From the NCBI GenBank assembly GCA_047967505.1, contig CM106541.1: 64,000 nucleotides of DNA, one strand, 5' to 3'. This DNA is from Dipteris shenzhenensis (lineage: Eukaryota > Polypodiophyta > Polypodiopsida > Gleicheniales). This document shows positions 46,701 through 61,700 of this stretch, in pieces. Made by a program: the position numbers and the translations under genes. Each line of letters starts with the position of its first letter. The stretch's first letter is position 1. The notes beneath the pieces were generated by a model. The model worked only from the letters and a program-made list of their open reading frames with translations. It had not been told where the DNA came from and made no database searches.

Positions 46701-49700
46701 ACACACACACACACACGAGTGCACATGCATAATCTTGCTATTGGGTTTTGGCATTCCTATGTGCACAATGTTGCTATTGAGTTTTGGCATTCCTAATGCC
46801 AGCAGTTCTCTCTTGCAGGTCCGACCCTGCAGACGCGCACCTGCTATCTAGCGTTGCCCAAGGTTCATCTAACCTGAGGTCGCCAACTAGTGGTATGGGA
46901 TGCCAAGCTGGTTGTGACCAGATGGATGATGTGCCAGCAGTTCAGCAGCTCGTGGCTCAGAGGGGACATCTCTCAATCCAAGATCCTTTCTCGTAGATGT
47001 CATGGTTGGGTGGTGAGCAGCTCGCTAGTTCCTCATCGTTCTATGGCTGTTGGTGTCGGTTTGTGGGTCCGGACTCTCAGGAGCGATTGGGGATGTGTTA
47101 GCACTGGTGCATTGTAGTACCTTGAATATATTCAAGGTTTGAGACCCTCCTCACACTCTTTTGGGATAGTGGGGAGACTGAAGCAGCTCTAGGGCGGAAG
47201 TGCGACCCCTGCACCCAACATTTCCCTTTCGACACGTGGTGTGTTCTGGCGCTCTTTCATACATACTTTTTGAGCACTTTTCCAAAAATTATCCTCTCCA
47301 CCTTCAGGCCTATGCAAAAAACCTATCAGTTAAAGGAACCCTACTCCGAGGAGTAGGGGATCTATTGTAAATCATGTAACTCCTTCACAATAATGGAGGC
47401 AACATTGGGTGTACTCCATGCTTTGCTAACCCATCTGAAAGAAAATGCCAACCACTGTTGAGATTGGCCAAAACCACCAATCTACGCTAAAGGGGTAACT
47501 TAATTGATTGGCCAACCTATAAATATTCGGTCATTTCTAGCTTGAGCAATGTATGCATACTGATGTCATGGCACTCATTGATGCCATCATTCAAAGATAA
47601 GACAAGAAAAACATGTCAACTTTTTTCCTAGCTTACACAACATCGTGGCTCAGCAGTGGGCATCTTTGATCAACATTGCCATCGCTGTTTGAGAGTGCTA
47701 AGCATTATTACAGGCTTGCACTCAACCTAGGTGCATTTGGAGGTGATTTGCCACTTAGTTCCAGTTTACTCCGGAGGTCCTTTGACCCTTACCTAGGTAG
47801 AACATCATGACAAGTCTCAACAAGGCACTACGAGCCTGAACACTGTATAATTCACATGCTTCTATAGAATCTGCGGAACATGGACAGCCCAAGCAAGGCA
47901 GTGTAATATTCTCAGGTCATGGGACCGAGCCTCATCTTCATACATTCTCCACATGATTTTTTGTCAATACTGCACCACTTAAGTCTTTGTGGGTTGCTCA
48001 TTGCCAGTTGGGGTGGACCGGCCTGATGGGGCTCTTTGCCTGATGTAACTGTCCCCATTATGTAACCAGGTCTATCTCATTGTTCTTTATGCTCAATAAA
48101 ATAATACTGTTATCCAGGAAACCAAAAAGATGTAACACACAAACTTCGGATTATACCATCCCTATGTCTATATCTGCAGACATTGAAATTTATATTGAGA
48201 AAGGGCATTTAAACTGTCACATAGTTGCACGTCAATAAAGTAAGGAAACTTACATCACGTAGGGGAAGGCCATGGAGGGTTAAAGTTTGAGCAGATGTAG
48301 TTCGACCCACAACTTTCACGAAAGATATAGTTGAATCGTGACCTGTAAATTTGTCAAAAAAAATGTCAAGATTTGGTATCTCTTTCGGAAAACACAAAAT
48401 GTTGATGTTTATCTTCGTGAAGAAACATACCAACATAGGCAAGAACACTTCCAGTTGGAGACCACTTTACACCAAAGGTCCAGCCAAAGGAAAGATTAAG
48501 TTCGACTAGTTGCTGCACCCACATAATAAACAGTTTCTGCTTGTTACTCACCACAAAATTATAATCCAAGCAGGGAAGTATAGCTTGAAGAACTAGGGAA
48601 AGTTACCTTCTTTTGTAGTTGAAAACATTTCTTTAAGGAGACTGGGTAGTCTTATATTTGAATTCACAACATTCTACATAAGGCCATTAGAAAACCTTGA
48701 CGTCTTTTATCTCATAACCAGGGAAGCAATGAATCGGTTCTTTATCACTGCGCATAAATCTGAAGGTATGCATAGCAAAGATGAAGCAACTCAAGCTCTT
48801 CTGTCTAAAACAAGTTCATGCTGGAGTATTGAAAATTTAATTTTGGTGCAGTGTGGTCTCCGGACAGTATGTCCCCCTACTCAACAAGATGCAATTCCTT
48901 TGTATTAGTTGAGGTAAGAGGGGTAGCAGGAGAAAAAGAAAAAGAAAAAGGGAAGGCCTCATTAAACTAAGGGAGAGGAGGGGGGGGGGGGGGATGATGG
49001 AGGTTGATTATTTGGAGGGAGAGGAGGGTGAGATTGAGGGGAAGGGGGCCATTAATGTAAAAGGGGAAGGGAAGGGGTGGGGAGCCAGGCAGGGGTGGGG
49101 ATGATACCCTTCATAGGCAACATTATGCTCCATAGTTTGATGATATGCTTTGTGTGTGTGAAAGTTGAGATTGTGAGTCCAAATCTCTCCTTTTGAAGCA
49201 TTAATGTATATCCCCCTCCCCTCTCACATGAGAGCAAATTAATGTGAATTTCAGAACCAAAAATAGATGTCCATAGATTACCAAGATTAACCCATGCTAG
49301 GAAAAGATTAGCCTTCCCAGGATCTAACTAACCTGCCTCCAGACTGCAGAATGAAGACCAAAGTGTCCTCTCCGCTGTCCCACAAGAGGCCTATGACTCG
49401 AAGAGGGGCACATGTGCCTGAAAAGCACTCATCCATCTGATATGCCTATAGAGGTCCAGTCCACAAGGATAGCTGCATCATCCTTTTATCATTCCCTCTA
49501 AGATGACTCATCAATTAAAATTTTCCAAACACAAAGAAGAAGCAGGACCTCTCCTACTTGGACCATTACATATACATTGAGGCACTAAGGGTCTGCCACT
49601 CTCATGCAAAATAGAGTTGTTTTGCATAATTGGCTCCTTGTCAATCTTATCCTACAAAACTAGGGACACCCTCGTAATGAATTCATCAAACTCCACCAAG

Positions 49701-52700
49701 ATCTGACAGTAGCAGCCATAAGAAGCTGAGGAGGTATTCTAATGTCTAAAGAAGCAAAATCCATTGAGTGCTATCCACCCCATCACAAAAAAAAAGGGAG
49801 CGCAAGACCCAATACATCAAAGAAATGAATCTTTCCACAAGCTTGCAAAGCAAAGCTCTGCATAAAAATCAGGGTCAATAATATTCAGTCCTCCCTCCTA
49901 GGTCAAAAGAACCAAGTACTCCCAAGCTACTTTGGCTCTCCTATCTAAGGACCCATCAAGTCCAATCCAAAGAATGTTCCGGATAGGTCTCTTAAGCTGA
50001 GAAATGCAGGTCCTAGAGTGGCACCCAAAGCTCAAAATCCAAGGGTAGAATAGCGAGTCTTGAAAAATGGGCCTATAGGGGCCTTGGTGTGGTCCTAACC
50101 CCCTCGTGGCACTTTGGCAAAAATATTGGATCTTGAAGGGGTAAAACAAAGCCCCTTGGCACGCGATCGGCACGTGTACATATGGAAGGGAGAAATCCCA
50201 TAAGCAAATGTGGCATCTATTGTTCCTTGAATATAAAGAGGGTTTGAGACCCTCCTCACTATCCCAGCCGGCTCTTTTTGGGGTAGTGGAGAGGCTGCGT
50301 GGCTAGGAGGCGGGGGTGTAGGACCCTCCATACTTGGCGCTCATGTGGCTGCCATGTGGCAGCATCTAGCAGTGGCTGGATAGATTTCTAACATGGTATC
50401 AAAGCAGGCGGCTGGCCTGTGGACTGTGGTGTGGACAAGTGCATCAGTGCATGGCGGTTTACTTGTGTGGAAGATTGCAACTTAGTGGCGACCTTGCATG
50501 CTCTGATCTGAGTTCCGACTGTTGTGTGTAGAGGTGTAGCGCAGCCTACGCCTTGTGAACTGGGCAGGCAAATGCGTGTCCCCGTAGGAGGTGGCAGCCT
50601 ACGGGTGCATTGACTACAGTTCCTCTTTGGACTTCACTGATAGTTTCTGGTGGCCCTTGAATGGTCGCATTTTGGGTTACCTTTGCAGGGAGTCCACTTA
50701 ATGCGTGTGCCTCGTGGTGTTTGGACCATGGGGGGTCTTGAAAAATGGGCCTATAGGGGCCTTGGTGTGGTCCTAACCCCCTCATGGCACCATAGTAAAA
50801 ATTGGATCTTGGAGGGGTAAAAGAAATCCCCTTGGCACGCAATCGACATGTGTACATATGGAAGGGAGAAGTGCCATCATGATCTCCTCTGTCCATCCAG
50901 CTCCTGTCTGGACTCTACTTGAGACTCTCTTGTAAATTGCCATGACAACCCAAATCATTGCTTGGTCATAACCCACGTCTTGCAACCATCTAATGAGGTG
51001 GACCCTCAGTACCGTATCAAAGGCTTTGCGGAAATCCACAAAGCAACAATAAACCTTCTGCCTCCATGCCTTGGCCTCCTCTATGATACATTTGAGCGTG
51101 AGTATGTGGTCCATGGTACGATGGTCACGTCGAAATCCAGCCTATCCCTCTGCTCCAATCCCCTGCATCTCTATGGCGCAGTTGACCTTGGTATCAAGTA
51201 CTGATGCATAGATCTTGGACATGACATGTCCAATCATGATGGTCATGTAGTTCCCTCATTCTAGCAAACAAAAGGCTGTTTCTTACAGCGGACCAATTGA
51301 CGATACTCACGCTCCGTCTCCAGTTCGCTTGGAAGATTATTTGGTCTCGAATCTGAGTTGACGGCACAAAGTCTTACACTCATCATCGCACCAACTATTA
51401 CAAGGGACGGTCCCAGGAGGTGGTGGATTAGTGGAGCGAGTAGTGTAGGGAAAGGCATGGAGTGCAGCTTTGGGAATGCTGCACAGTCCTCTAAGAGAGG
51501 AAGTCAAATATGTGAGTAGTGTATAGAGTCGGGCAGAGTAAGTGGGTGAGAGACTGCGATCAAAGTGTATGTCGTGGTAGGTGGTATGAGCAATCGGTGG
51601 TGTGAGTGGAACTGCGAGACGGGGAGTGGAGATACAGAAGAAGAGGTACAGGTGGTCTGCTCCCGGAGAAGGCAGTGTAACAACGAAATCAGTGATACGA
51701 GAGGGGAAATGGATCTGCTTTCAGCCAATCTTTCCTCCAGCTCACCAGCCACTAGATCAAAAGACAAGTTGGAGCAGTTACAAAAGATGTAGAGTAAGAA
51801 AGCTCCACTACACTCTTTGCTTGCATTCATGGATCCCACCCGTCACCAAGCCAGGCTCGGGATTGGATGCCCTTTGCCTTACCTCTTGACCTCTCTAGGT
51901 ACTTATCGGATGCCTGGCTTTTGGATAGATGTTCCTTTGGGGTGGTTTTGATTCGGTAAACATCGTGCTTCAGGCTAGCCCTCTAGCCCTGTCTTCCAAG
52001 GTGGTGTTCCTCATTATCTACAATGGTCTCAGCCGATGGCCATCCTTAGGTGGTTTTACTTGCTTCCCATATGGGGGGGGCTCCAGCGTAGTCGATTACA
52101 TTATGGGGATGACCTTGAAGTGGGAGGCTGCCTTGAAACCGATGAAGAAAAATCCCTGCTGCAAACATACCTGAAGCTAAAAACTAAGGGAAAACTACTG
52201 GGGTGGGTGACAGGCTAGGAGGAAGAAATGGGGGGCTGTATGGCAGAAAGGGGGTCTGGGCAACAGAAACAAGGTCTGGGATGGTCGGAACGGGAGGTGG
52301 GGAGCAGAGGACAGGGGTAGAGAGGCTAGAAGGGCAAGACGAAGGAAGGGAGGGAGGGAGGGAGGGAGGGAGGGAGGGGACAGAAATGGAGAGGCTAGGT
52401 GCAGGTCCAGCAGCAGGGGGAGGAGCAGCCTGTCTGTACTTTCTCTGTTTGGAATTGAGGTCTGCTTAAAAAAAGAGAAAGATTATGCCTTAGTATCTAA
52501 AGATTACTTGAGACCAATTGGAGGCAAGCAAAACCAAAATAAACTCCAAGAAGCAGATCTGGAGATTAGACCAGCCAAGATGGTCCTAAGCTAGATCCAG
52601 ACAAATCCACAGAAGATCCACTCCTATGAGCAGAAAGAAAGTATCCCTACCACACCCTGAGAAACCCCCAGCATCATCTCCTTGTGCAACTCCATAACAC

Positions 52701-55700
52701 GTGCTCCAACGACTCTAAAGTGTCTTTATGTCTCCATCCGAATCTGCATCAAGTTATCCGTGTCCACGGATTTGTCTCTAGCAGTGATGTGCAAAATCAC
52801 CCTTGAATGAAGAGAAGATAGTGGTCCAGGTCAAGATCGGTGTCAGGAGAATGTCACTTAAAAACTTGTGGCCTCACTTAATTTCCTTCCTCACCTCATC
52901 CTACTTTGGTAGAGTATACGATACATATGGGTCAAAATATTCATTCCATCTTTTCAACTTACCTCAGTGGGAGGAGACACAGGGGATTTCAGCTCCTTCT
53001 GCTTGGTATTCTGAAGACATCTTCAAAATATCTGTCAGCTGAGACCCTGCATACTTTGTCAAAGATAACTCCCTTTTGTCATTTGGTTTCGAGTAATGGG
53101 GGCTTATGAGTATTCAAGATGGGTGGGCGCACTCATTTTTTGGCGGACTGGCCTTGCAGTTCAGAATACTTTACTCCTGGGAACCCGTCATTGGCACATT
53201 CATCTTCTCGCATAGATTACTTTGACCTTGGTCATCTATTTTTGGGAAACCATGCATCTGCTCATATGGATTTCTTGAGCCTTAAGTTTCATACTTTAGC
53301 TTCTCTGGCTCTTTCAAGTCTAGATACGTGCAGCCAAGGTATGTGTGTTATGCTCTTCTTTTATCTAATCACCAAAAGAAGAAAAACATACACACTCTAC
53401 TATAGCACACCGAATACAATCCAGATTATATACCTAAATGAATCCAGGAACATTCCCAAACTCATCCTCTAGAAACACAACATAGTGCAGTTTCAATCTC
53501 ACGATAGTCACTCATAAGATTGAAAACCATAAACTCCATCACGCATAGCAGGGACTAGCTACTATGACATCCCCACTGACGTCATCAGCGCCCAACAGTG
53601 GGTGTAGACCATAGTATAAAAATATGCTCTCACACATACAAATCCACACACCCACACATACTTGAGCATCCATTTATACAAAGTCTTCGTATTGAGTTTC
53701 TGTCGGCACTCCGGAGGTGAAGGGCAAACTCAGCCATGACGAAGGCTAGCACTAAAGGAGAAGGCTAATCAAAAAGTAGTCCAAATCTCTTCATTCAAGC
53801 TACAACTGCTTGTGAAGTCTAAACGATTTCATTTTAGTCTCTCCCAAACGAGCATCTAAATCTAGCTGATAGGGCAACGCACCATTTAAGATAGAAAGAA
53901 TTATCGCAATACCAGCAGGCCGCAACTTGGACGAAAACTTCACAAGGTGAATTTTGCATGTCCGCTAATACGGCAAAAGCATATACCTAGATGAATCCAG
54001 GAACATTCCCAAATACAATCCAGATTGTCTAAAGGAGACTTTCATCATCTGATGCATGAAGACAAAGTACAAAAACCAGCATACCTCTCCAAATTTCATG
54101 TCCCCAAAAGAATTACTTGCATCCCCTCTGCCAAAACAATGCAATTGTTAAGTTTGACCTGATTCAGAATATAAGAACCTTCATGAATTTCTTCCAAGCA
54201 CTTCAATATATACTAAAATGTAATGGTGCAAAACCAATCAATGAAGAGGCAGGTAGGAGGTATTCTGAAAAGACCAGTACATACCTACTATCAACACCTT
54301 TAATGTATACAGAAAATACTCGACATTTGCAATCTGTGGATGTAGTTGCTAGAACTACCTGCAATAAATAGTAAACACACCCAAAAATTCAGTAATATGT
54401 AGGGAGCATAACATTGAGCCATTTGAGTTTATCAGCAACACAACATACATCCAGCATGCATATCTGTCGCAGTTAAAAATAAAAAATTTGCCAAAGAGAC
54501 CTCTAAGCGCCTTAGGCTGTACTACACAAAAAAATGGCGCACAAAAACCACAAAAAATGAAATCCATATCGCATGTCAGGTGGATCTATCGATACCAAGT
54601 ACCTCCGTGCCTATATCGCATTCTCAGTCACATGAAGGCACGGTCTCAGAATTCTAATTTGCTGGCATATGGTTATGATTAGGATACCCCATCAAATCTC
54701 TTGATGTGTTGAGCATAGAAAGGGGACATCCAAGAAGTATTGTTATGGGGGCAGAATAGACATACAATGACAGTGAAACAATCAGATAGCACGTATCGAC
54801 ACTTCTCAAACCCCTCGCCTATGAGTTGCATGGGTGATTAGAGAGCCCCCCATGGCAATTCTACGTACTTTCCTGGGTTTGGCCATACTGTTGATCCCAA
54901 TCACTGTCATAGGTTATGATCTGAGAAAACGCATGTGGCTATAGAGGTCTTGCTGCAAACAGTGCAAGTATGATACCATGTGGTGCATTTCTTATCTTGG
55001 ATCATGCGTGAAAACATCATGACCAGTAGCCTCTCAAATCCAGCCTACTCGATTTCTCTGAGATCTACTGCCCAGAAAACACCATATACAGCAGCTAGTC
55101 TGGATCGTGAATCCAAACGAAGGGATTTTGTATTCACTTGCTAGAAAATAAGCCGGAGTATTAAAATGGTTGTTCACTACCTACTGTCCATAGCCATCTG
55201 AAAAGGAATCAAGCAGCACGATTTTGCTTCCAAAGAGTATTATACTGATTGGACATAGAAAACTCTGATTGTGATCTGAATTTTTTTTTCCGAAAAGGCG
55301 TTAATCAAGACTCGATCCCATAGGTGTAGGGATTGCTAGTATGGGGCAGCTAAACTATTTTCTCTCTAGAGGAGAATTTGCTGCTTGTTGAGAAAACATT
55401 CGAATTTGTTTTCCAAAAATGCAGGTTTATATTATTATGTCAAAAACGAGACAGTCAGTTTTACATAAAAAGTTCTCTGCCCCATATAGGGGGGAAGTAA
55501 CAAGGGGAGTCTTCTTCTAGAACAAGTCGCAGTGAAATAGAAAGGGTGATAGTTAAGCAGGAGATGTCAGCCCGTCTCTTCCTTCGGAACCATGTGAGTA
55601 ATAACCTTGATAACAAAGCTTCAAGGGAGTAATAACCATGTGAGTAATAACCTTGATAACAAAGCTTCAAGGGAGAAGGAGCTGCTGCCCCCGCTGCTGC

Positions 55701-58700
55701 CTGGCTGAGCCCGCTGCCCCTTCCTCCTCCGCCTCCCTCCCCGCCCTCCTCCTGCGCCTCTCCCCGTCATCTCCTCCCCACCGCCATCATCTCCCCCTCG
55801 CCATCTCTTCCACCCCCCCCTCCGCCATCTCTTCAACCTCCCCCCCGCCTTCTCTTCGACCTCCCCCCCGCCTTCTCTTCCGCCTCCCGCCTCCTCCCCT
55901 CCGTGTGCTCTTCCGCCCTATGCTTCCCAATACCTTCCACCTTTGTCTATGTGCCTTCAACACACTATCTGTATAGGTGAGGCCTAAAACATCATATTTT
56001 GTTTAGTCTCAACACATCAAAACAGTTTTCATAACAGCATACTGCTACAACTGTACCCAGAACAGACATGTTGCTAAGCAGATATATCAGTATTAGAAAT
56101 TACAGATTAATATGTTTAACAAGGGTATACGGACTGTGTGACTCACGTTGTTGGGGTGCCAAGCAACACTAGTCACAGTTGAATTGTGTTTCTTACGAAT
56201 AATCTTGCTGACCCACCTATTCATGCCAAAAGCAGCACAACAAGGTCAGAGAAATTGCAATCAAGCTTTGTGCTTGTCTGCATGCTCTCCCCAGTTCAAT
56301 GAAGTTTTAATTTTTCAGCAAACTTGGATTAAGAAATAGCCCATCCTGAGTGCAGATTTATTTGTGCAAAAAAAACAGATCAATTACAGTTTGGAGAAGA
56401 TGTTAACATTACCAGTTGTTTTCAGTCTCATAATAGCAAATGCACACACTTCTTGCACCACTACCAACAGCAAACTTGTTCTCTGAAGTCCCAGCAAAAC
56501 CAAAAGCAATGCCATTCAAACCAATTCAAAAAATATCAACAGTATTAAATATTAATCTTAAATCCAGGAGAGCATTATCCTTACCTAGATCTAAATGGTT
56601 GTTGAAACAAAAAATCGGGCATGTTAAAAATATATTTGGGACACAAAAGCGTAAAATGAAACACATCATTGGCGGGAACAGAGTGGGACTATAAAAGCAA
56701 GGCAAGGTCTTCAAAGTTTTTAATGCCTTATTGTATTTGTTGAGCTACTGGGTTCCAAATATTTGTCATAGACAGCACAGTCATAACGTTTTAGATTTAA
56801 TCTATTTGATGACCTACAGTCACAGTAAATGGTTCCAAAATCTGTCAGAGTCCAAAACCTTGCACATTAATAGAATCATTCTTGCCTTTAGGGCTCCATT
56901 TCACAGAAGTAGCAGCTCGATTAAGCCTTAGAATCACCAAAACTGGATTCCATGCATCACCTTCCAGGCTCCAAACATACCTGTATTCAGCCACAACTTA
57001 CATGAGAAATATGGAGCTGTGCTCCCCCTCATACAGAGCAAATAGCAATCATAAGGCATTCACTTCCATGGATATATAGCTGGTAGCAATGAATAACAGG
57101 ATCAAATCACAAATCTTGGAAAAACATGTACTACTAGCACAAACCCATAAAGAATGCTTTGCACTCCCTACTACAGAAGTAAAACGTTGACAGACCAAGG
57201 ATTGTCCTATCCTTGAAGCCAGGTGCAAACTGCTAAGCATCGATGCTGCATAAGCAGCACATGCCCCTCCAAACATGCCTTGGTTGAGAACTATAAAATT
57301 GACAAACCGAAGATCTTCCTTTCTCCTGAATCCACATACCAACTGCTACGCCACGGTACTGTATAATCCAGAGAAAAAAGACGAGCTTCTTTTCTCTTGC
57401 TATTTGCCAATGGTGCTGCCAATTAGTACAAAGCTGATCCTGCTCAATCCAAAAGCGAAGACTACTAGACACATCATGCATCCCAGCTTGGTGGTCTACT
57501 TTAACTGCACTGATTTTCCAAGAGTCTTCGTTGAAGACTAAGTCCATTCGACTGGATCTCACTTAAGCTAAGAAATGCAAAAACCAATGAAGCATCAAAG
57601 TCTCTAGCCAGTGTCTTGCTGAGGAGTAGCGAGCACTCACTCAATGTTGGTGCATGAACCACTGCTTACCCCCGCAACCAACCACTTCAAATCTCCACTA
57701 GTGAGTCAACGCCATCCCTTGCACAGCTTGAGGTCAACCGTATACATAAAGAATCGGAACCCACCTCAAATTTGAGTCTGAGGAGTAGCTAGAACTTACT
57801 CCAAGTTGGTCGATGACCACAGCTTAAAACAGCAACCAGCCACTTCGAACCTCCACCACTGAGTTGACTCCAGTCATTGAATCTCATAAGGAGAATAGAG
57901 CTTGAGGTCAGCCGTACACGTGAAGAATCAAAACCCACCTCAAATTTGACTCTGATAAAGAATGGCAACCCCTCAGGGAAGAAGGAAGCGACCAAGAGGA
58001 GTGAGAAGGTAGGGAAAGTAGCCTCCATCTCCATTCCTAATAATGGCTCAATGACTGATCAAGCTGAGGATGGAATCACATATGAATAAGGTGTTCCAAA
58101 AGATCTTACTTGACAGAAATTAATCTTCCACTGAGGAGACAATGCCTCTAAGACAAACTCTCATATCTGACCCGACCTGATGACTTACCTGAATAAATTC
58201 GCTCTTAAAATGGAGGCAGGGGGATCTTCTCTCCCTGGCAAGAGTCTACAGCATAGAGTAAGTCTCAACTTGCCTCAAACGCAACAGACAGATCCAATAA
58301 AGGGGGACTGTCCCTAAGTCCTGAGAGCTGAGCAAACAAGCCAATGGGAGCCAGGTACCCAATGACCTCCATTATCCAAAATGGAGGAATTCATGCATGA
58401 AGAAAGCGCTATTTCTACCAATAAAGTCCTAGAGAGGGCCCCATCACCAGAAGCTTAGTTAGTAAAGCCTTACTTTGTAGTTCTAAGTCAAACATGCTGA
58501 TTTATGCCTCCCTTCTTCCCTAGAAGAGTTAAAGTATCCCAAGCAACTGTAGCTCTAAGTTCAACATGCTGATGCCTCCCTTACTTTGTAGTTCTATGTC
58601 CAAGATACTGATGCCTTCCTTCTTCCCTAGAAGATCGAGTATCCCAAGGAACTCTAGCTCTCATATTGTGAGTACATCTCCGTCGCTGGCAAAAAAGTCC

Positions 58701-61700
58701 TGTAGTAGTCTACAGACCTGCCTAATGCTATGAGCCTAAGGCTGCTCTCCTGAGCTTGCTGTTGCCCCCCGCTTCCCCACCTTCCCTCCCTCGCTTCCTC
58801 CCCCCTCCCTCTCCTCTCGGTCCCCCTCTTCACCCACTTCTTCTTCTTCTTTCCACCGCCCTCTGCCGCGCCATTGCGTGCCCCTTCTGGGCAGCTCTTG
58901 GTTCGTAAACGGGGGTCGGCCTCCGTCTGTGGTGCCCATGTGCAGCTCGCCTCCCCGTGTGGGCCTGGCGGCTTCCCTACTTGGTCTCAGGCAACCCGTG
59001 TGCAGCCTGTGGAGCAGCTAGGGCTTGGTGGCCCCCCCACCTAGCCTTTGGCGGCCAAGGAGGCCCCAGCCTCCCCTCATACACTCAGGGAGCTGATTCG
59101 CAGCCCCCCTCCCCGGCTGTCTCGTGCTGCCTCTAGGCACTTGGGTAGTGGGCTGGGCCTTTCAAGGAGGAGTGGTGCTCTTCCAGCGCTCCAAGCTGCC
59201 CCCCCCCCCCGGCGGTGTTTTGCAGAAGACTTCGTCAGCTCTTCTCCCTCCTGCAGATTTTCTTGGGAGGTGGCTGTCTTCAGCTCTCCAAAGAACCCTT
59301 TCGAAGGCGCTTTGAGGTCCTTTCATTTTTTTGGAGCTGTCCCTGTTGAGCAGCCTGCCTCTAGCCCTTGGCTGGTTGTGTTATTTGTTTTCTTCAAAGT
59401 TTATTGGCAGTGGTTGGTGCCCTCATACCCCCTGCTCGGAGCTCTTTTGGTTGAGCCTTTTTAGCCCCTTTTTTGGAGTCCTTTGAGAGGGCTTGTCCTC
59501 TCCTAGCCTCCCCTTTTCCCTTCCCTTCTTGCAGCGCAGCATTGTGTTTTTTCTCGTGGAGATCGAATCTTGGTGGCAACCGTTGGTCTGATCAGAGGGG
59601 CTCACATCGATTCCCCAAGCCGTTAAGGTTCTTCTTTCTCCAGAGGATAAACACCCGGTGCAAGAAAGCCATATAGTCCCAACAGGACAAGGCAGCCATA
59701 GGCCGGATAGTTGGCCTCCTGCCAACCAAGAGCCAAGTACGTGATTGGATCCAGGCGAGCTTAGCAATGGATGGGGGCCACATTCAAGAGGTTACCATCT
59801 ATGGCAGAGGGGTGTCCCTTCTCCAGCTGAGTTCCCCCAATACAACTCGGTCACTGGTAGCCGGATCCTTTTGGGCCCTCATCTTGTTTACCTTATCCCT
59901 TGGTACCATGGGCTCACGGCTGATGACATGGAGTCGACCCATCAAGTCCCTTGTTTCCCTGTGACACTGCGATTCCCGATGCTCCCCAAGGAGTACAAAT
60001 CCATTCTTCACTCCATTGGGGGAGCCTTTGGCACGGTGTTGGAGCCGCCTCAGCAAGAGACGGCCACTATAATGGTTGTAGGCGATGGGGTCTCCAAGCT
60101 CAAATTCATTGTTGAGTGTTTGGAGACTCTCCCTGAAGAGATCTTTTTGGAGACACTGGATGGAGGAGAGTTCAAACAGAGGATGGAGATTTTAGGCCGA
60201 TGGGACACCTAGCCAGGGATTGCAGGAGAGGGCAAGGCAGGGACGCTCCGCAGCCGTGCCCCAAGCAGTGGCCTGCTCACCCAGAGGGAGTAGAGGAGGG
60301 GACAAAGCAACGGATCCAACCACCCTAGGTAGAGCCTTCTGGAAGGGCTTGGACCAAGGTGAAGCGGAAGAAACCTAGCAGAAATGCCCTAAAGTAGAGA
60401 CGGCAGCATCCTAGGCAAAGAGAGCGAAAGAGGACAGAGAGTGAGACCACTCCTCAGTCTTGCAAAAAAAGCAGGCTTCTCCCCAGCCGCGAAGGGGAAG
60501 CAGGCAGAGGTGACATGCGAGAGCGTCCCAGAGATAGTGACCCCAACAGTTGCCCAGACATTTCCCTTGGCTGCAGCAAGCCAAGGTCCCCAGGACAGCA
60601 AGATCAGAGGGTTTTGACAGCGCCAATGATTGCAGAGCCGACAACCTCTTCCTCCGCTTCCCTAGCGATAGTGACGACTCCCACCCTAGCTCCCCCTTCC
60701 CCCCTACCTCCTCCTTCCCTCCTCCCCCCCCCCTCCCCGCCTCCTCCACCCCCTCCTCCTGCTGCTATCACTCACCACCTACCCTCGAGTTGTCAACCAT
60801 CCCTCTCCCCCCCCGCTCCCCCTCTTGCTGAGACAAAGTCAGCGGCTTCTTCTTCATCCTCCCCCCCCCCCCCCCCAACCTGGCGAGCAAGGGCCGGTCA
60901 AAGCCCCCCGCCCCCCCCCCCCTCTCAGGCCATGGCCTCTATGGTGCAGCCCCAATCAACTGCTCCTCTACAGGACATAGCCTCGTCACAGAAGGCCTCT
61001 CCAGGTGACTCATCTCAAATCTCAAGACTGGTGCCTCATCCTGGGAAGCCCTTGCCTAGGCACATCTGGAGGATAGGTCTCTGGAACTACTTGGAGGTAC
61101 CTAATGTCTACCCCCTCACTTTGGAGATGACGATTATGATTTTGCAACCCCACAAATGGGGCTCGATTCGAGTGGTTGGTTCCCGCACTCGACCTTTCTG
61201 AGGTTTCAACTATGCGGCAACTGGTAAAGAGAGATGGACCCCTGCTTTGACCCCTGCTTTGGAGGATGCAAGAGCAGATTTGAATCATGGACGAGTGGAT
61301 GGGTCTGCAAGGGGTGGACTATGGCTCAACCATGGCAACACGGCACTTTTCAGCTTGGTTTCTCGTATAAGAGAACTGGCATTGGGTAAGCCACATGCGT
61401 TATCTATCTTGGACCAAAGATACACCACTCACAGGTCATGCATGGGTCGTTACACCAATGTGCAGCCAAACTAGGGATTGGCGTGTCCTTCATGATGCAG
61501 TGGGCCCTCAAGATTGACGTGGAACCTATTATGCCCTTGATTTGGTGGTGCACAGATGCGGACTACTCCCCATCCAAACCCCTTCAAAGTCTCACAAGTC
61601 AGATATAGCCACACAGGCTCCTTCTCACAAGAGAGCTCTGTTTCCCCAAGCCTCTTCTCCATGAGCTGGACATTAGTGAGTTGGAACGTGCACGAACTTC

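Larger units (their letters stand above)
37107..48253 (-). other. ARPC1: ARPC1 intron, 11.1 kb, nested LTR elements
   Basis: The second longest intron. From 37107 to about 38900 it holds a tandem duplication and no gene. The rest is a LINE fragment, gypsy element 2 with its nested insertions, and microsatellites. Confidence 0.88.
48513..54084 (-). other. ARPC1: ARPC1 intron, 5.6 kb
   Basis: Contains a G14 run at 48980-48993, LINE fragments on the minus strand, an LTR remnant between two direct repeats and a (GGGA)n tract. From 51460 to 54084 I recognise no gene. The block GAATCCAGGAACATTCCCAAA recurs at about 53440 and 53994. Confidence 0.8.

Noticed and set aside
48366-48569. A 67-residue minus-strand frame as a separate small protein
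   Set aside because: Its middle is an ARPC1 exon; both ends are read-through into introns past good splice sites.
60515-61201. Proline-rich 228-codon open frame that looks like an extensin or formin-like gene
   Set aside because: It is produced by poly-C runs between LINE ORF1 and the LINE endonuclease start, with no start context or partner exon.
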